This document shows, one piece after another, positions 24,489 to 36,413 of a stretch of 64,000 bases of DNA. The DNA is taken from NCBI GenBank assembly GCA_026545765.1, contig CM048841.1, forward strand, positions 26,819,397 to 26,883,396, written 5' to 3'. Below the pieces are notes generated by a model. That model was not told the origin of the DNA. It saw only the letters and a list, made by a program, of their open reading frames with translations, and did no database searches. Positions within the stretch are counted from its first letter, which is position 1. Every line of letters starts with the position of its first letter. A program made the position numbers and the translations under genes. Source of the DNA: Plantago major (taxonomy: Eukaryota > Streptophyta > Magnoliopsida > Lamiales > Plantaginaceae).

Positions 24489-25552
24489 ACTCATAATATG
24501 ACTTTAAGTTGGTGCATGGTATATCTTCAGTATCGCATTTTCCTCTAGAATTTACTCTCCGTCGGAGTTTTGTCGAATTTTATTGTCATTTTTAATGGTC
24601 CATTTGACTATAAATTAATCTTATATTATACGGGAAAAATAATTAATCAAATTATAATACGAAACGTATACCGAATATACTTTCATAATATAGTTTTTTA
24701 CAAATTATTTTTCCTGTATGATTTAGCATTAGTTTGCAGTCATACAAAATCTATAAAAAAAGTATTACGAAAAAATAAATTGGACACTATTTATGGGACA
24801 GAGTACATTGATGTGTTCCGGCATAGTTTGGTGAAATAGGACGAGTCTGTATCGCTTGTTACCGAGTGGTACACATTTGTATTTCTTGTGTTTGTACTGA
24901 AATTATTGTGGTCGTATGTTTAATAAAATACATTATGTGTTTGTGAGATCGTACTCGTTATTTTAACATGTGTTTGTAATGAAGATTATGTGGTGAGTAT
25001 TTTATAGAAGACATTTTTGTTTTTGAGATTTTATATGCCCGTTATTCGTTAGGTTTATCAATTCGATCAAAGCAATCAATCTATAAACACTATCGAAAAA
25101 AAAAAAAAAAAAGGATAAACTCCCAATTTCGCTACATAATCAACACAAGAATTTTAACGTTATTCAAATTAAACATATGTCGTCCAATCCTACATACATC
25201 CACGGAAGAACGATAAACTATTTCACCTTCTTAAGATATGATATTACATACTATTACAAACTTTTCTGCAATCTCCTTAGAAACTCACTCTCTACGAATG
25301 AATGTAAAAGTCTATCACTTTAAGTAAGTGCAAGTGTTGACCTTGTATGTTGATAATGTTGAGTGAAGTGTTATGGCAACACAGCTGAGTATTTTAACAT
25401 TGTTATATGCAATTTTATGATAACACTACTATCAACATTAGCTATTTGCACTTATATATATTCTGCATTTTCTTAGTGTTTTGCCTTTATTCACACTATT
25501 AATTTGTTCCACTATTTTAGTTAATATTATTCAGGTTTTTCATCATCCAAAT
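24489..25552. other. Interval without recognised gene
   Basis: AT-rich sequence lies after the mutase-like terminal exon. The open frame at 24570-24839 has no recognisable domain and the composition of noncoding DNA. A poly-A tract lies at about 25099-25115. Nothing else is supported. Confidence 0.5.
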
Positions 25553-27061
25553 TGTTAGAATATGGAATATCTTAGTATTCCTAAGTATTTCAGATGTCTA
25601 CTATTATTTTATTTAGATTCCTAGTTTAGCAAGTATTTGGATTCCTAGTTTAGCATAGCTATAGGATTACTCTTGTATAAATGGACATGATGGTGGTAAT
25701 GAGAAGGATACGGAATAATATTCTTTCATGGTATCAGAGCCATGTAAGACTCTAACGAGCATTGGTCCTCTCTTCCGCTGCCATATTATTTTCCGTCTTT
25801 CTCTTCTTCTTTCTCCTGCGTGCTTGCCACTGTTCTCCTGTGTGCTTGTCGCTGCTTTTCTCTTCTTTTCTTTCTCTTGTGTGTTGTGTGCTTGCTGCTT
25901 TTATCTTCTTTTCTTTCTCTTGCATCCTGTGTATTGTGCCGCTTCTGTCATCGTTTTTGGTCTAATCATCGATCTTCAATTTCTTCCAATCGATTTCTTC
26001 AAATCGATCACTGCTTCTTCAAATCGATTTCTTCCGCCATTCTGGTGTAATCGATCTTCTTTTGTCTTCAAATCTTCCTTGTCTTGATTTCTTCTATTTG
26101 CTCGAAGTTATCTACTCATGTCGATTTTGGCTTTCACCATCCTCGATTTCTCCATCTCCCCATACTCGATCTTACGTAAATCGAGATTTCGCCGTTTTTG
26201 CGCTTACATCATCGATTTGGCATCCACCGTCATCGATCTTCATGTCGACTTGGGCTCGCCATTGTCGACCTCTTCCATAGCTTCTTTTCTTCTTTGTTTT
26301 AGCGCTATTCGTCGGTGAATTGGCCTCACGCCATTATCGCCAATTCCGCCAAATTACAGATCATCACCTTCACAAATCAGACTCGATCTCTCCATCGCCT
26401 ACGCCCTCGATTCTATCATCGTTACGCTATCCATTCCGCCACCGAAACGTTTGTCGATTCCTCCCAATTCCTCCGTCGCAGAGCACAACATCGATGTTGC
26501 TGCAGAAAGCGATGTCGATCTTCCTCTCCTCTGATTTCTTCAATTCGTTCTTCTCTACTTCTTCTCTCCTTCTCTCTCCTTCCCCTGCTTTCTCTGGCCG
26601 CTTCTTCTCTGCCGGATCTATCACCTCCTGTATCTTTACATACGTCTGCTGACACGCTTTCAGATCGGTTCAGATCGGCATCTTCCTTAACGATTCTTTG
26701 AGATATAATATTCCCTCTTTTCATCGCCTATGTCTCGATTTTTGGCCATTAACGCCTACTACGTAATTGGCGTTTAATCGATCTTCTTCCTCTCAATCAT
26801 TCTTCTTTTACATCAATTGATTATCTTACGTAATCAATGCCTCAGAATCGATCTTGACCTCCGAAAATCGATCTTCTTCCTCTATCAATCGTTCTTCTCA
26901 TTCCGCCAATTTCCGCCATTAACGATCGATTCGGCCTCACGCCTTGTCGATCTTCTTTCCTCTTAACTCGCTCAGAATCGATTTGGCCTCACGCCTCGTC
27001 GATCTTCTTCTTCCTCTTCATTCGATTATATATAATCGATTTCTCTCTTCTATTCCGCATC

Positions 27062-27304
27062 ATGGGCGAACACAAGAGTTCTTACTCTTTTCACCCTGCG
27101 CTTGCTGTTTCCAACATCAAGTCGCATGTTCCCATCACTCTTGCGATGGAAAACGTCCAGTATGCTACTTGGGCGGAATTATTCAAGGTCCATTGCTGTT
27201 CGCACAAGGTTCTTCATCATATTATCCCGCCAAAATTCAAAGATGGGAAAGTTATTGACACAGAACCGCTAAAAGATGACAAACAGGAACTATGGGACAC
27301 ATGA
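27062..27304 (+). pseudogene. Copia gag N-terminal fragment
   Basis: The text MENVQYATWAELFKVHC with KVLHHIIPPKF is the conserved N-terminal domain of Copia gag proteins of the Ale/Retrofit type. The start ATG at 27062 follows the leader. The frame ends after WDT at 27304, where the rest of gag is missing. Confidence 0.8.
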
Positions 27305-27376
27305 TGGGCTACTGCACCGTGCCCTTATCCGACCCAGTCTTGGAGTCGGCCCAACGGGCCACGTCAGCCCGGTATA

Positions 27377-27616
27377 TTGGGCCCGCAACCCCACCAACAA
27401 CAACAACAGGCGTATGCAGCTTCTCCGTATGCTCCAACGGATATTGATTTCGCCATGCACACTATGTCTCTTTCGCAGCCGGATCCCAACTGGTCTATGG
27501 ACACCGGGGCTTCTTCGCATATGACATCCACTCCAGACAGGACCCGTCTCATGCGATGTGATAGTACCAGTCTTAATGTTCGTGAACCTACAGTTTCGAC
27601 TGCGGGGGAGTGTTAG
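27377..27616 (+). pseudogene. Copia gag end and protease start fragment
   Basis: The stretch has a poly-Q linker and then WSMDTGASSHMT, the retropepsin active-site motif (D-T-G-A). It stops at the purine tract just before the 3' LTR. The join to the gag fragment removes most of gag, and the join to the purine tract removes all of the integrase and reverse transcriptase. Confidence 0.75.
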
Positions 27617-28106
27617 AATATGGAATATCTTAGTATTCCTAAGTATTTTAGATGTCTACTATTATTGTATTTAGATTCCTAGTTTAGCAAGTATTTGGAT
27701 TCCTAGTTTAGCATAGCTATAGGATTACTCTTGTATAAATGGACATGATGGTGGTAATGAGAAGGATACGGAATAATATTCTTTCACAAATAACATCAAA
27801 AAGATTTTATCTGTTCAGAAAGGATTCCACTTAAGAGATACAAAGTTGACTTCAAGAAGGATTCGAACACTCCAATATTTGATTATATAAAGTATTGTAT
27901 AGGCTATGGACTTCAAGACTGTCACAATTCGTGCAATTTATAAAGGCCTAAAGGCGTCAAACAGATATTAGAAGAAGAAAAAACGTTGTTTTTCATGTAT
28001 GTGCGCATTCTTCATGCGTTAAGTTCATGCTCAAAGTGCTCAAAATTATGTCGTGTGTGTTATCTGTAATCCCAAAGAATCTCTATAGATAAAAAGGATC
28101 ATTTGT

Positions 28107-28466
28107 GTTAGAATATCACACATCACTTGTGAGAAGATCATGCAAATAATATATAAGTTAGATAACCATATCCCCTTAATGAGGTCTTTTAAGGGGATGA
28201 CAACCCAACTGATTATGGTATCGCAGCATACCCAAATTGATGATGGGTGCCCAGCCGATGATAATTTCGGCTTGCCAAAGATGGCTATGATTTCAGTGTA
28301 AAGCCGACGGCCTACTCGTGAGAGGCGTATTAGAATATCACACATCACTTGTGAAAGTATCATGCAAACAACATATAAGTTGAATAACCCTCTCCCCTTA
28401 AAAGGGCTATATTCCCATAAAAGAGTTATCCAACTTTTAAAGAGATGATTGTCAAACTTATTACTT
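28107..28466 (+). mobile_element. TRIM-like element (candidate)
   Basis: Two direct repeats begin TTAGAATATCACACATCACTT (about 28109 and 28330) and share the next 100 bases imperfectly, including ATATAAGTT and CTCCCCTTAA/ATCCCCTTAA. TGGTATCGCAGC, close to the initiator-tRNA PBS, follows the first repeat at 28218. The layout (LTR of 110-140 bp, PBS-like site, about 110 bp interior) fits a terminal-repeat retrotransposon in miniature. No target duplication is clear. Confidence 0.5.
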
Positions 28467-29272
28467 TGGCATCTGATATGATCATTCTTGTTCCTGCATT
28501 AACAAAACTACCTATTGCAGAGTCGTCCGCATTTAGACTATAGTAACGGGGGGAGATGCTCAAATTCTTTGACAAGTTACTCCTACAAGTTAGAAAAATT
28601 AGTTTTGGGGACATGGAGCTTTTCAATGCTACAGTCCAAAAATCAATCCTAATCATACCTTAGTACTACGGAGATCTTTATTTTATTAATTCACAAACTT
28701 CAAGTATCTCAGGTTGGTTAGATCACTCATTTAAATAGTTCATTCATATATATAAAGTCACACTAGAGACGAGAACGATGTTGGTGCAAAAAATGATGTT
28801 ATCGCCTGTGCATTTCATCGCCGCAATGAAGTTCACCTGCGAAAGAATTTCCTCTCTTTTACCCAATTATGATGATTAATTTTAGCAATACAAGTGACCT
28901 ACAGTGACTGCTCTGATACACCAACATAATAGGGAGCATACTGTGTTTCTTTTATTTTTCTCTTCATCGAAAGGAATTAAAATCATCCAACAAAGACAAA
29001 CTTCTAGCACTATAGTCGTGGGAAGTCAACTGATTGAGCTATACAATGAACAAGAATGAGCAACATGATCAATCCGACAAGTATCATTCGCTACATAAAA
29101 AACCTTTTTCTCATCATTGCATAGTTTAATAACTGCTAAAATCTCACACACAATACATTCATCGTGTCTGGAGTAATCCGAGACTATTACCATGTACAAA
29201 CAATGAAATCAAACCTATGAGATTGGACAACTTTTGGACGTCAACAGGGAGATCACCATAGATGAGAGCAAT

Positions 29273-32205
29273 CTATAATGCAATAGTGCTATTCCGCAGG
29301 CTAGCGGTTGCTTCAGCAAGTGAACCCAAAATGGTTTCACCAACCTCAGCTTTGCAGAGTGGACATGTTGCATTAATATTAAGCCATTTATCAACACACT
29401 CCTTGTGAAAGAAATGAGAGCAGGGCAGTTCCCTCAGTTCATCATTGTGTACATACTTTGATAAACAAATACAGCAGACCTGTACAGCAGAAATAACAGG
29501 GGTCACTACTGAACATAGCATGGATACAAAACTTGAAGTTGGCAAAATTAATCAGCACTGAACAGAGATTATAGGTCGAAACAGAAAATTGTCAGACCAG
29601 GTCTGCGTGCATAGCATAGGATCTTGAGACTGAAATCAACACATCAACCGAGAATACATTCACTTCAACTATCTCGAGTATGGAAAAAATATCAACCACA
29701 ATGACCCTTGTATACGTAAAACTTCCATGGTTAGTAACAGTATTGTCAGGCCAATTTGTAGGCCTTGTAAGAACAGAGTGGAAGATGTCATAAACTGTTA
29801 TAACCAATCTTCTCTGAGGAAAAAGAAAAGGAAAGAGACCAAAGAGTTCTCCAATCAGAAAATAAAGAAGAATCTACTTCGCACTCTAGAACTATGGCAT
29901 ATAAAGGCTCATGCACCACATTTTTCATATAACGAAATTCAGGTCAGTGAGAAATCTAACAAAATCATGCGCTCTATGAAATCATCCAGCGCTGAACTTA
30001 TTCTATGAGGAAAACTTATTCCCAAAAGTGAACATCCTAAGAAAGACAAAAGTCAATGGAGGTAAAAAGTAACCAATAGCAACCGAATACAAACCACATA
30101 AATGCAGTTCGTTTGTGAAGCTTAGTCATCAAGGTGATAGTCGTAATCCACAATTGGGTGGTAAACCCATCAAAACTTTTCACAACCAACATCTCAGTTA
30201 AATTTTATTTCATTTTAGCGTTCACAGATCTAAAGCCAACATGAATCAAGACAATAGTCATGTTAATCAGATAGCTACGCATGGCTTTACACTCTTGATG
30301 TTATGAACGGCAATCATATGGCAAAATGAACACGAACAGGGTAAGTTAGCCATTATATTATACGGGTATACTCGAACATATATAATGAAATGACAACAAA
30401 GTCAAATGAAGCTTACTGCATCCTCTCCTGACACTGTACGTTCTCTCTCTGTTCCAGAAGCGATTATACCACCTTCACCATTATTTGAGTCCTTATCATT
30501 CCCATTCTTATTCTTCTTCATTTTAAATTTATAGGTTGGCAAGGAATTGATCGAGTCTTGAGTAGCTCCTCTATTGTGTGACAGATCTTCTCTGAAGCCA
30601 AGGAGTGATATTATACAAGGAAGGCAGCAGCAGATTGTCGCACACAAAATAAAAGGCATTGCATATCCAATGCAGCTGAAGGTGAGAAAAACTATACACA
30701 ACCTGTAAGCAAAGGAGATCACCACATCTAAGCTGACAACACAAGATACTGGAAAAACTTGGTGATATTTTGTGATGTGCAAGCATGTAATTCTCACACT
30801 ACCTATACAAGCCGGGAGCTCCAGAGGATGATGAGTGGCCTCCAAAGACCCAGACGTTGCCAACTACAAACCAAACAGCAAAGAAGCAATCCAAAGCCAT
30901 CTTGAAGTACTCAACAAATACCTTAATCCTGCAAGACCAAGTCACAAGTCTTTTAGCTCCCAACATCACTATTGTACTTCAGAATCCCCCAAACAAAAAC
31001 AAAAAAAAAAAAAAAGGAAAATTATTATAAACAAGTCTTTAGCTCCCAACATCACAGATAAACCATATTCATCCCCCCAATTTTGCAATCAACAAGCAAC
31101 TGTCTATGCATACACCCATGGGAATAAGAGATACATATCACCAAGGTTTACATGTTGGTAAGTAGATCCTGGTTTCTTTTTCCACTGTAAGGAGATTTCA
31201 CATCGAACAACATTGTGCTCGCATTAGGATTTATTGGAAAGCATTTAACAACTGCTTCCACCATATGGATAGCAAGTAAAACAGATCATGTTTGTATTTT
31301 GTAACTTGGTACTCTTTCAAATTCAATCGTCAACTGGTAATACTTCATTTTCATATATATTTTGATTAAAAATTAACAAATTCGATAGTAGAGAGCTGTC
31401 CTGTCTCCAGTCCAACCATCACCGATATAAGTTGATTTTTAAGCACATAAACATTGATAATCTGACGATTAAACAGGACTAATTGGTACTGCATTTTCAT
31501 CACGTAAATCTAAAGGTAAAAATTACTTAAAAGAATTCACAATTCAGGGTACCTTGGATTTGGCAACCCGATACTCTGTGTGCCTCTGGTTGTTGTCTGC
31601 CGATCTTCCTCGTCCATCACACGCCTAGTCAAAGGAAGAGTAGAGCTGTTGACTTGGGAAGAATCTTGCCGATTCTGAAGTGAATCCTGATCAGAACCCT
31701 GGTTTCGATGCTTAAAACGCCAATACAGGAGGGGAAGGATAGCAAAACAACCAGATGCATAACCCACTACCCATTCTCTCAAGGGAGCATGCGGATTCTC
31801 ATGTTTTGACAGCGACAAGACAACAATAGCTGCAACAATTTGGCTAACTGTCAAGAACAGCTCAACAGATATCCACAAACCAGAATTTAGTGGACTCCGT
31901 TGGCGGCCTCGGCTATTCCCTCTTCGTATTAGTGATGAGTTTCTTGTATTTGATCCACCACCAGAAAACACTGAAGGTTGATGTGCTGGAACTCTTGAAC
32001 TCGTAGTAGGTTGATCTTCACTATGTTGCTGCTCCACACCACTAGATGGGGTTTCATGGGATAAACTAGATGAAGAAGCAGTGGTACTACTAATAATGTC
32101 AATTGCAATATGGTCAGTAGCACAGTGGTTACTTGATCGTTCCATTAACAAAGGAATTTTTATGGAATGGCCTTTACGATGAAGTCCCAGTACAGGAAGA
32201 GCCAT
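29273..32205 (-). CDS. Multi-spanning membrane RING-H2 E3 ubiquitin ligase
   Basis: This is a plant RING-H2 protein resembling the At1g68070/At4g11680 group of membrane E3 ligases. The spliced CDS is 32205-31553, 30928-30803, 30702-30417, 29479-29273: 1272 bp, 423 residues, all junctions GT-AG and in phase. The N-terminal region is Ser/Thr-rich. Hydrophobic segments follow: LWISVELFLTVSQIVAAIVV, then WVVGYASGCFAILPLLYW, then ALDCFFAVWFVVGNVWVF, then a long Cys-rich pair around CIGYAMPFILCATICCC. The RING-H2 is in the last exon (CCICL ... ELPCSHFFH..C ... CPLCKAE), with all eight ligands present. It should pass ubiquitin from an E2 to unknown substrates at an endomembrane. I chose the first ATG at 32205; a second in-frame ATG (MERSSN) lies 20 codons later. 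It is the only host gene here that looks intact. Confidence 0.9.
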
Positions 32206-33048
32206 CCAGTGCCACGAAACCGACCCCACACACAGTAAACATGGGACAGAAGGTGAGCGGAAGCGTTCAAACAGTTCCGTTTGAGGCCAATTTACTGTGG
32301 CTCATTGATAGTATAGAATCTGTAAGATCTAATGTATTTAGACTTCCACAACACTATGACCAGATCACACCATTCATCCTGTTCAAAGAACACAAGACAA
32401 CTGTCATAATTAAGCCATTCAGTACCTGCATCTGTTTCTAAATAAAGAAGATAAGACTTCTGTCATTCAAGAAAACAACAGGAAAGAAACGCAACACGGG
32501 GACACTAAAATAGAACAGGATTAGAGTGAGTCACACACAAGGATGTAACAATAACCAGTTCGTAAAAGCACCCACCATCTCACGGAGCCTGAAGCTCAAG
32601 CAAAATCAAACTCAACATAGACAAACATAACAAAAATTACTACTGCAAGCAAATCTAGCTGCATAGACCCGAGTCCGACTCTTACAGCCATGAAATACAT
32701 CCCCACACAAACAGAACACGATCTACAGGACTGTGCTTGAAATACAGTTAACAACAAACAAAAACGAATAATATCCAGTTATGAGTATGAACTTGAACAC
32801 TAGTTTTGAGTAATTAAGGCAAGTATATGAGCTAAAATAATACTATAAAAGGAAGAGAAAACCACAAATCACAATCGCAAGGCAAAACAGAAAATTCCCA
32901 AATTAGCATTACATCGTTGACTACCTACTTCTTATCCATCTACTAAAAAAGCTTGGAATCGAAGCTAATAGAGACAGTAACAGTAGCAGAACCGAAGTAA
33001 TCGAACAGATTTACAGAGAAGGAAGGTAAAAGGAACAAAATTACTCAC

Positions 33049-33150
33049 CACAACAATGGCGCTAGGGTTTTGACAGAGAGGAAAAATATCGGGCGAAGTT
33101 TTCGGTGGAATAAAACCTTCGATTTGGTCATCAATCATTCGCCACATTTG
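33049..33150 (-). other. Putative 5' UTR exon of the RING gene
   Basis: On the minus strand, GCCATTGTTGTG is followed by the strong donor GTGAGTAATT at 33048, about 850 bases upstream of the ATG. This is the usual arrangement of a leader exon with a long 5' UTR intron. The 5' end is a guess and the matching acceptor upstream of 32205 is not clear. Confidence 0.4.
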
Positions 33151-33756
33151 CAAATTGAGGTAATACTACTACTATTATTAATAATATAATTATTAATTAA
33201 TTCCTCGTATTGTTATTTATTATAATAAATCAATACATAAATAATTAACGCGCTTCTTATATTCTTTTCGTCTCCAGTGCAATTATGACATCAGCTGGAT
33301 AAGCGCTTTTCCATTTTTTTAATTTGTTACTTGACTTGGCATTGTCATTTGGGAATATTCTTGAATTTCAACAGGTAAAATGCTTCAAAGTTTAAACACC
33401 CTCATAATTTCACTCAGTTTGTTATAATCCGCGATTTAAGACTAATGAGGCGGAAAATAAATAGTCTAAACGAGCTAAGTAGGAATGTCTCACAGTTTTA
33501 ATATGAAAAAACTCGATTTGTACTTTGATCCAATAGTGTAGGCGGTTTATGACTTGATATCATTAGTTGATTGTTTTTTAGGATATACTTTGCTTATGTT
33601 AGTTCCTAAGCTATTACTTTAGGTCTTAATTCAACATATTTAAACCATTTTAGTTACTATAGAGACCATTTGAGTTCTATATACACACAGTATTTTGTGT
33701 GTATAGAAACCATTAAATGAAATCAAAGGTTGATGAACCAACTGCTAATTAAATAA

Positions 33757-34536
33757 GACCGTCCACTGTAGGTGACTGAAATTCGGTCGAGTCGTCGGGC
33801 GACCTCAGCCACGACCGATGGTCGCCAACTGTGGGAGCGGTTGTGGGCGCGATCGCAAACAAATTTTTTTTAAATAGTTATATTAGTTAGAATATTGAAA
33901 TGTAATGTGATTTGGAGTTAAAAATGGTGTTTTTTTATTCAAATCGAAATTACAGTATAACAATAACAACAGTCGAAAATCGAAGTTACAATACAATACA
34001 ATGACAATAACAAACAGACACACAATATGAACCTAGAACGAACACAGATACAGATACAGACACAAACACGAACACGAACAAACACCATTTGAACCAAAAA
34101 CTTCACATGTTGAACTCTGCTATCAACATCTCAAACAGGTGTCGAGTCTCAGACGTCATGGTGTTCAGATCTTGTTGGTATAGGGTACTGCAACCTTTGA
34201 CTCCTAGCCAATTCCAGATTACCTTGAGCGACTATTCTTGCTTCCTCTGCCCTTTCTGCGGAAGAAACATATGTTCACTGGTCTATATTTATAGATCTCG
34301 AAAAAATATGTCCGTTGATATATTTTTTTTTATTATTTTTAACATTCAAAATTTTAAAAAAATACAATTTACATTGTCCGGTCCTTATTGGACCGGACAA
34401 GAGGCTGGTGACATAGTTGTTTGGGGCTGACCTTTGGGCGCCCAACACCAAACTCTCGCTTCTATGGGAGCGACCGCTCCCAAGAATCCTACGATAAGGC
34501 GGTTGCTTCCTCACGACCGCTCCACAGTGGGCGAAC
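33757..34536. mobile_element. PIF/Harbinger-like non-autonomous element
   Basis: The element is 780 bp, flanked by TAA on both sides (33754-33756 and 34537-34539), the usual PIF/Harbinger target duplication. The terminal inverted repeats are diverged but alignable around CCACTGT, and GGGAGCGGT / ACCGCTCC repeats sit next to them. On the minus strand around 34125-34265 there is protein-like text (AERAEEARIVAQG, then TSETRHLFEMLIAE after a shift). It resembles the C-terminus of the Myb/NAM-like accessory protein of these elements. The superfamily call is tentative. Confidence 0.65.
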
Positions 34537-34539
34537 TAA

Positions 34540-35289
34540 TTACATCAACTAAATACTTTCTCTCCTTAGTCAATTTTATTAAATGGAAACTTCCCATTAA
34601 TTAAGGAAAAGTTTGGATAATAGGAATATTGCGACTTATGTTATCATTTTCACCCCTCTCAAGGACAAGATGTATGTGGATGCTAAAACATCTGCAACAG
34701 TTGCAACTCTCTACAACTGTCACGTCAACATTTCACTCGTTGCAACTCTTTAACCCAACAATTGAGATTCAAATTCATTTTATTTTCTTATTTATTTCAA
34801 ACTTACTTTTCATTTCATTTCATTTTATTTTCTTATTTTCTTACAAATTTCATTCTTCATTTTATTTTAAATTTCGTTAATTAATTATAATGACATCACA
34901 TTAATTTTTTTTAAAAATACATTACTTGGAAATAAAAGTTACAGTACTCTGAAGTGCAACTTTATAATAAGGTGGATGATTATCATCTAGTACATTTTTC
35001 AAGCACGTTTTACTTTTTTTTAGGATTTGTAATATTTTCAATTTTTGCAAGTGTAATTTTAATTTCAAATCATTTGTATTTCAAATCATACAAGTGATGT
35101 TTTATATAGAAAATAAATAAATAAACAATGCAAATAAAATAAAAAATGAAAAGAAAATAAAATCATATTAAAAAGAGTAAATAAAAGAAGAATAGAACAA
35201 AATAAAGAAGGGATGAAAGTAAAAATAAAAAGAAATAAAAACTCTGAAAAGGAATCCCAAATTTTGCAACTCGTCCCAGCTGTTGGGAC
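34540..35289. other. Interval without recognised gene
   Basis: Pyrimidine-rich then A-rich low-complexity sequence. The open frame 34629-34880 is driven by T-rich composition. Nothing is supported. Confidence 0.5.
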
Positions 35290-35571
35290 TCATTTGGAAC
35301 TCCAACAGAGTCCCAAATGACTAGGACTTCTCCAACTGTTGTTGGTGAAGGTTAACATCTTGAACTTGAAGTGGTTGAAGAACTGAGGACCAAGAGGCTT
35401 TGCAAATGTGTCTGCAATATTATGTTCAACATGTATGCTTACTAGCTGAATTATCTTAATTCTGATCTTATCTGTTATAAAATGACATTCTGATGGAACC
35501 TGCACTATGGGTGTTGATGATGAATCCGAATGAGGAAGTGTAAGTTCCCAAAAGCGTGTCTGGAACCCCAA
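35290..35571 (-). pseudogene. Copia RNase H C-terminal remnant
   Basis: Text such as KIIQLVSIHVEHNIADTFAK and PLGPQFFNHF matches the end of Copia RNase H (the 'HIPTEHNIADTFTKPL' region). Only about 50 residues are recognisable, with no neighbouring RT. On the right, 35572-35757 and 36422-36540 look like leader or LTR sequence from a Copia element, but no paired LTR is seen. Confidence 0.65.
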
Positions 35572-35760
35572 TAAGCATTATTATTAATCTATTTTATTAT
35601 TTGCTTTGCTATTTCAATTAATTGGTCAATGACCGTAGATATAGGAATAAAGGCATGTGGCCCGTATAGTAAGAAGAACAGGCCCCTGGCCCATTAGTAA
35701 ACCCTAGTTAGGAGACACTGATATTTATATGAGAAACCCTACTTGTATTACTCAGTTTTA

Positions 35761-36413
35761 GGGGTGGGAAGAGGGTTCGAGTAATCCCGATCCCGTCCCG
35801 ACCCTATACAAAAAAAATCTCGATAGGGTCGGGTATCTAGGGATTGGATACCCGCAATATAAATTCCCAAAAATTATATTATATGTTCGGGACGGGATTG
35901 GAAATTGAAACTTAATAACCGAAACCCGATAGTGTACCCAAAGAAACTTATATTCGTATAAAGGCAATTAGATATACCGAGATGATCATATGTGTTTAAC
36001 TATATAATTTTATCTAGTGTTTAAAAAATAAGAATAGATGATTATTACAAGATACTTTTGTATCTAATGTTCATTTAGCTTGTTAATTAGAAGATTCTTT
36101 AGGTAGTTAATTTGACTTACACTAGCTAAAACATCATGGTTCATAGTTTGTTGTATAGATTAGTACAATGGCGTTTCTTGCAATTCTACTTTTGATTCTC
36201 TATACAACGTTCACATATATATAGTTTACTTTTGTTTATATGAAAATAAATACCTGATATGGTAAACCGATCCCGATCCGATTTATTGCGGGTACCCGAT
36301 CGCGGGTACCCGCAAAAGATAGGGTCGAGATTGGGATGAATAAATTTAAATCCGAATTACCGGGTATCCGATGTTCAATCCCGATTCCATCCCGAACCTG
36401 TCCCGTGCCCACC
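35761..36413. mobile_element. Non-autonomous hAT-like element (653 bp)
   Basis: The ends are GGGGTGGGAAGAGGG on the left and, inverted, GGTGGGCACGGGACAGG on the right. Inside them are inverted repeats of CGGGATCGGGATT / TCCCGATCCCGTCCC type. An exact 8-bp duplication cagtttta flanks it (35753-35760 and 36414-36421), which supports the hAT superfamily. Confidence 0.78.

Larger units (their letters stand above)
25553..27786 (+). mobile_element. Internally deleted Copia element with 176-bp LTRs
   Basis: LTR 25553-25728 and LTR 27611-27786 are both 176 bp, begin TGTTAGAATATGG, end TATTCTTTCA, and differ at about two positions. The PBS TGGTATCAGAGCC follows the first LTR (25729). A purine tract GCGGGGGAG precedes the second. 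The insertion is flanked by the 5-bp duplication caaat (25548-25552 and 27787-27791). The 1.88 kb interior keeps a C/T-rich leader, a gag N-terminus and a scrap of protease. It lacks integrase and reverse transcriptase, so the element depends on others. The near-identical LTRs suggest a fairly recent insertion. Confidence 0.93.

Noticed and set aside
25728-26724. Overlapping Ser/Leu/Phe-rich open frames
   Set aside because: They are products of the C/T-rich leader of the Copia element; several frames are open at once because of composition.
29727-30008. Plus-strand open frame in the RING gene region
   Set aside because: It overlaps an intron of the RING gene on the other strand and shows no domain.
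32206-32229. Upstream start for the RING gene at 32229
   Set aside because: The codon there is GTG on the minus strand; the first ATG in frame is at 32205.
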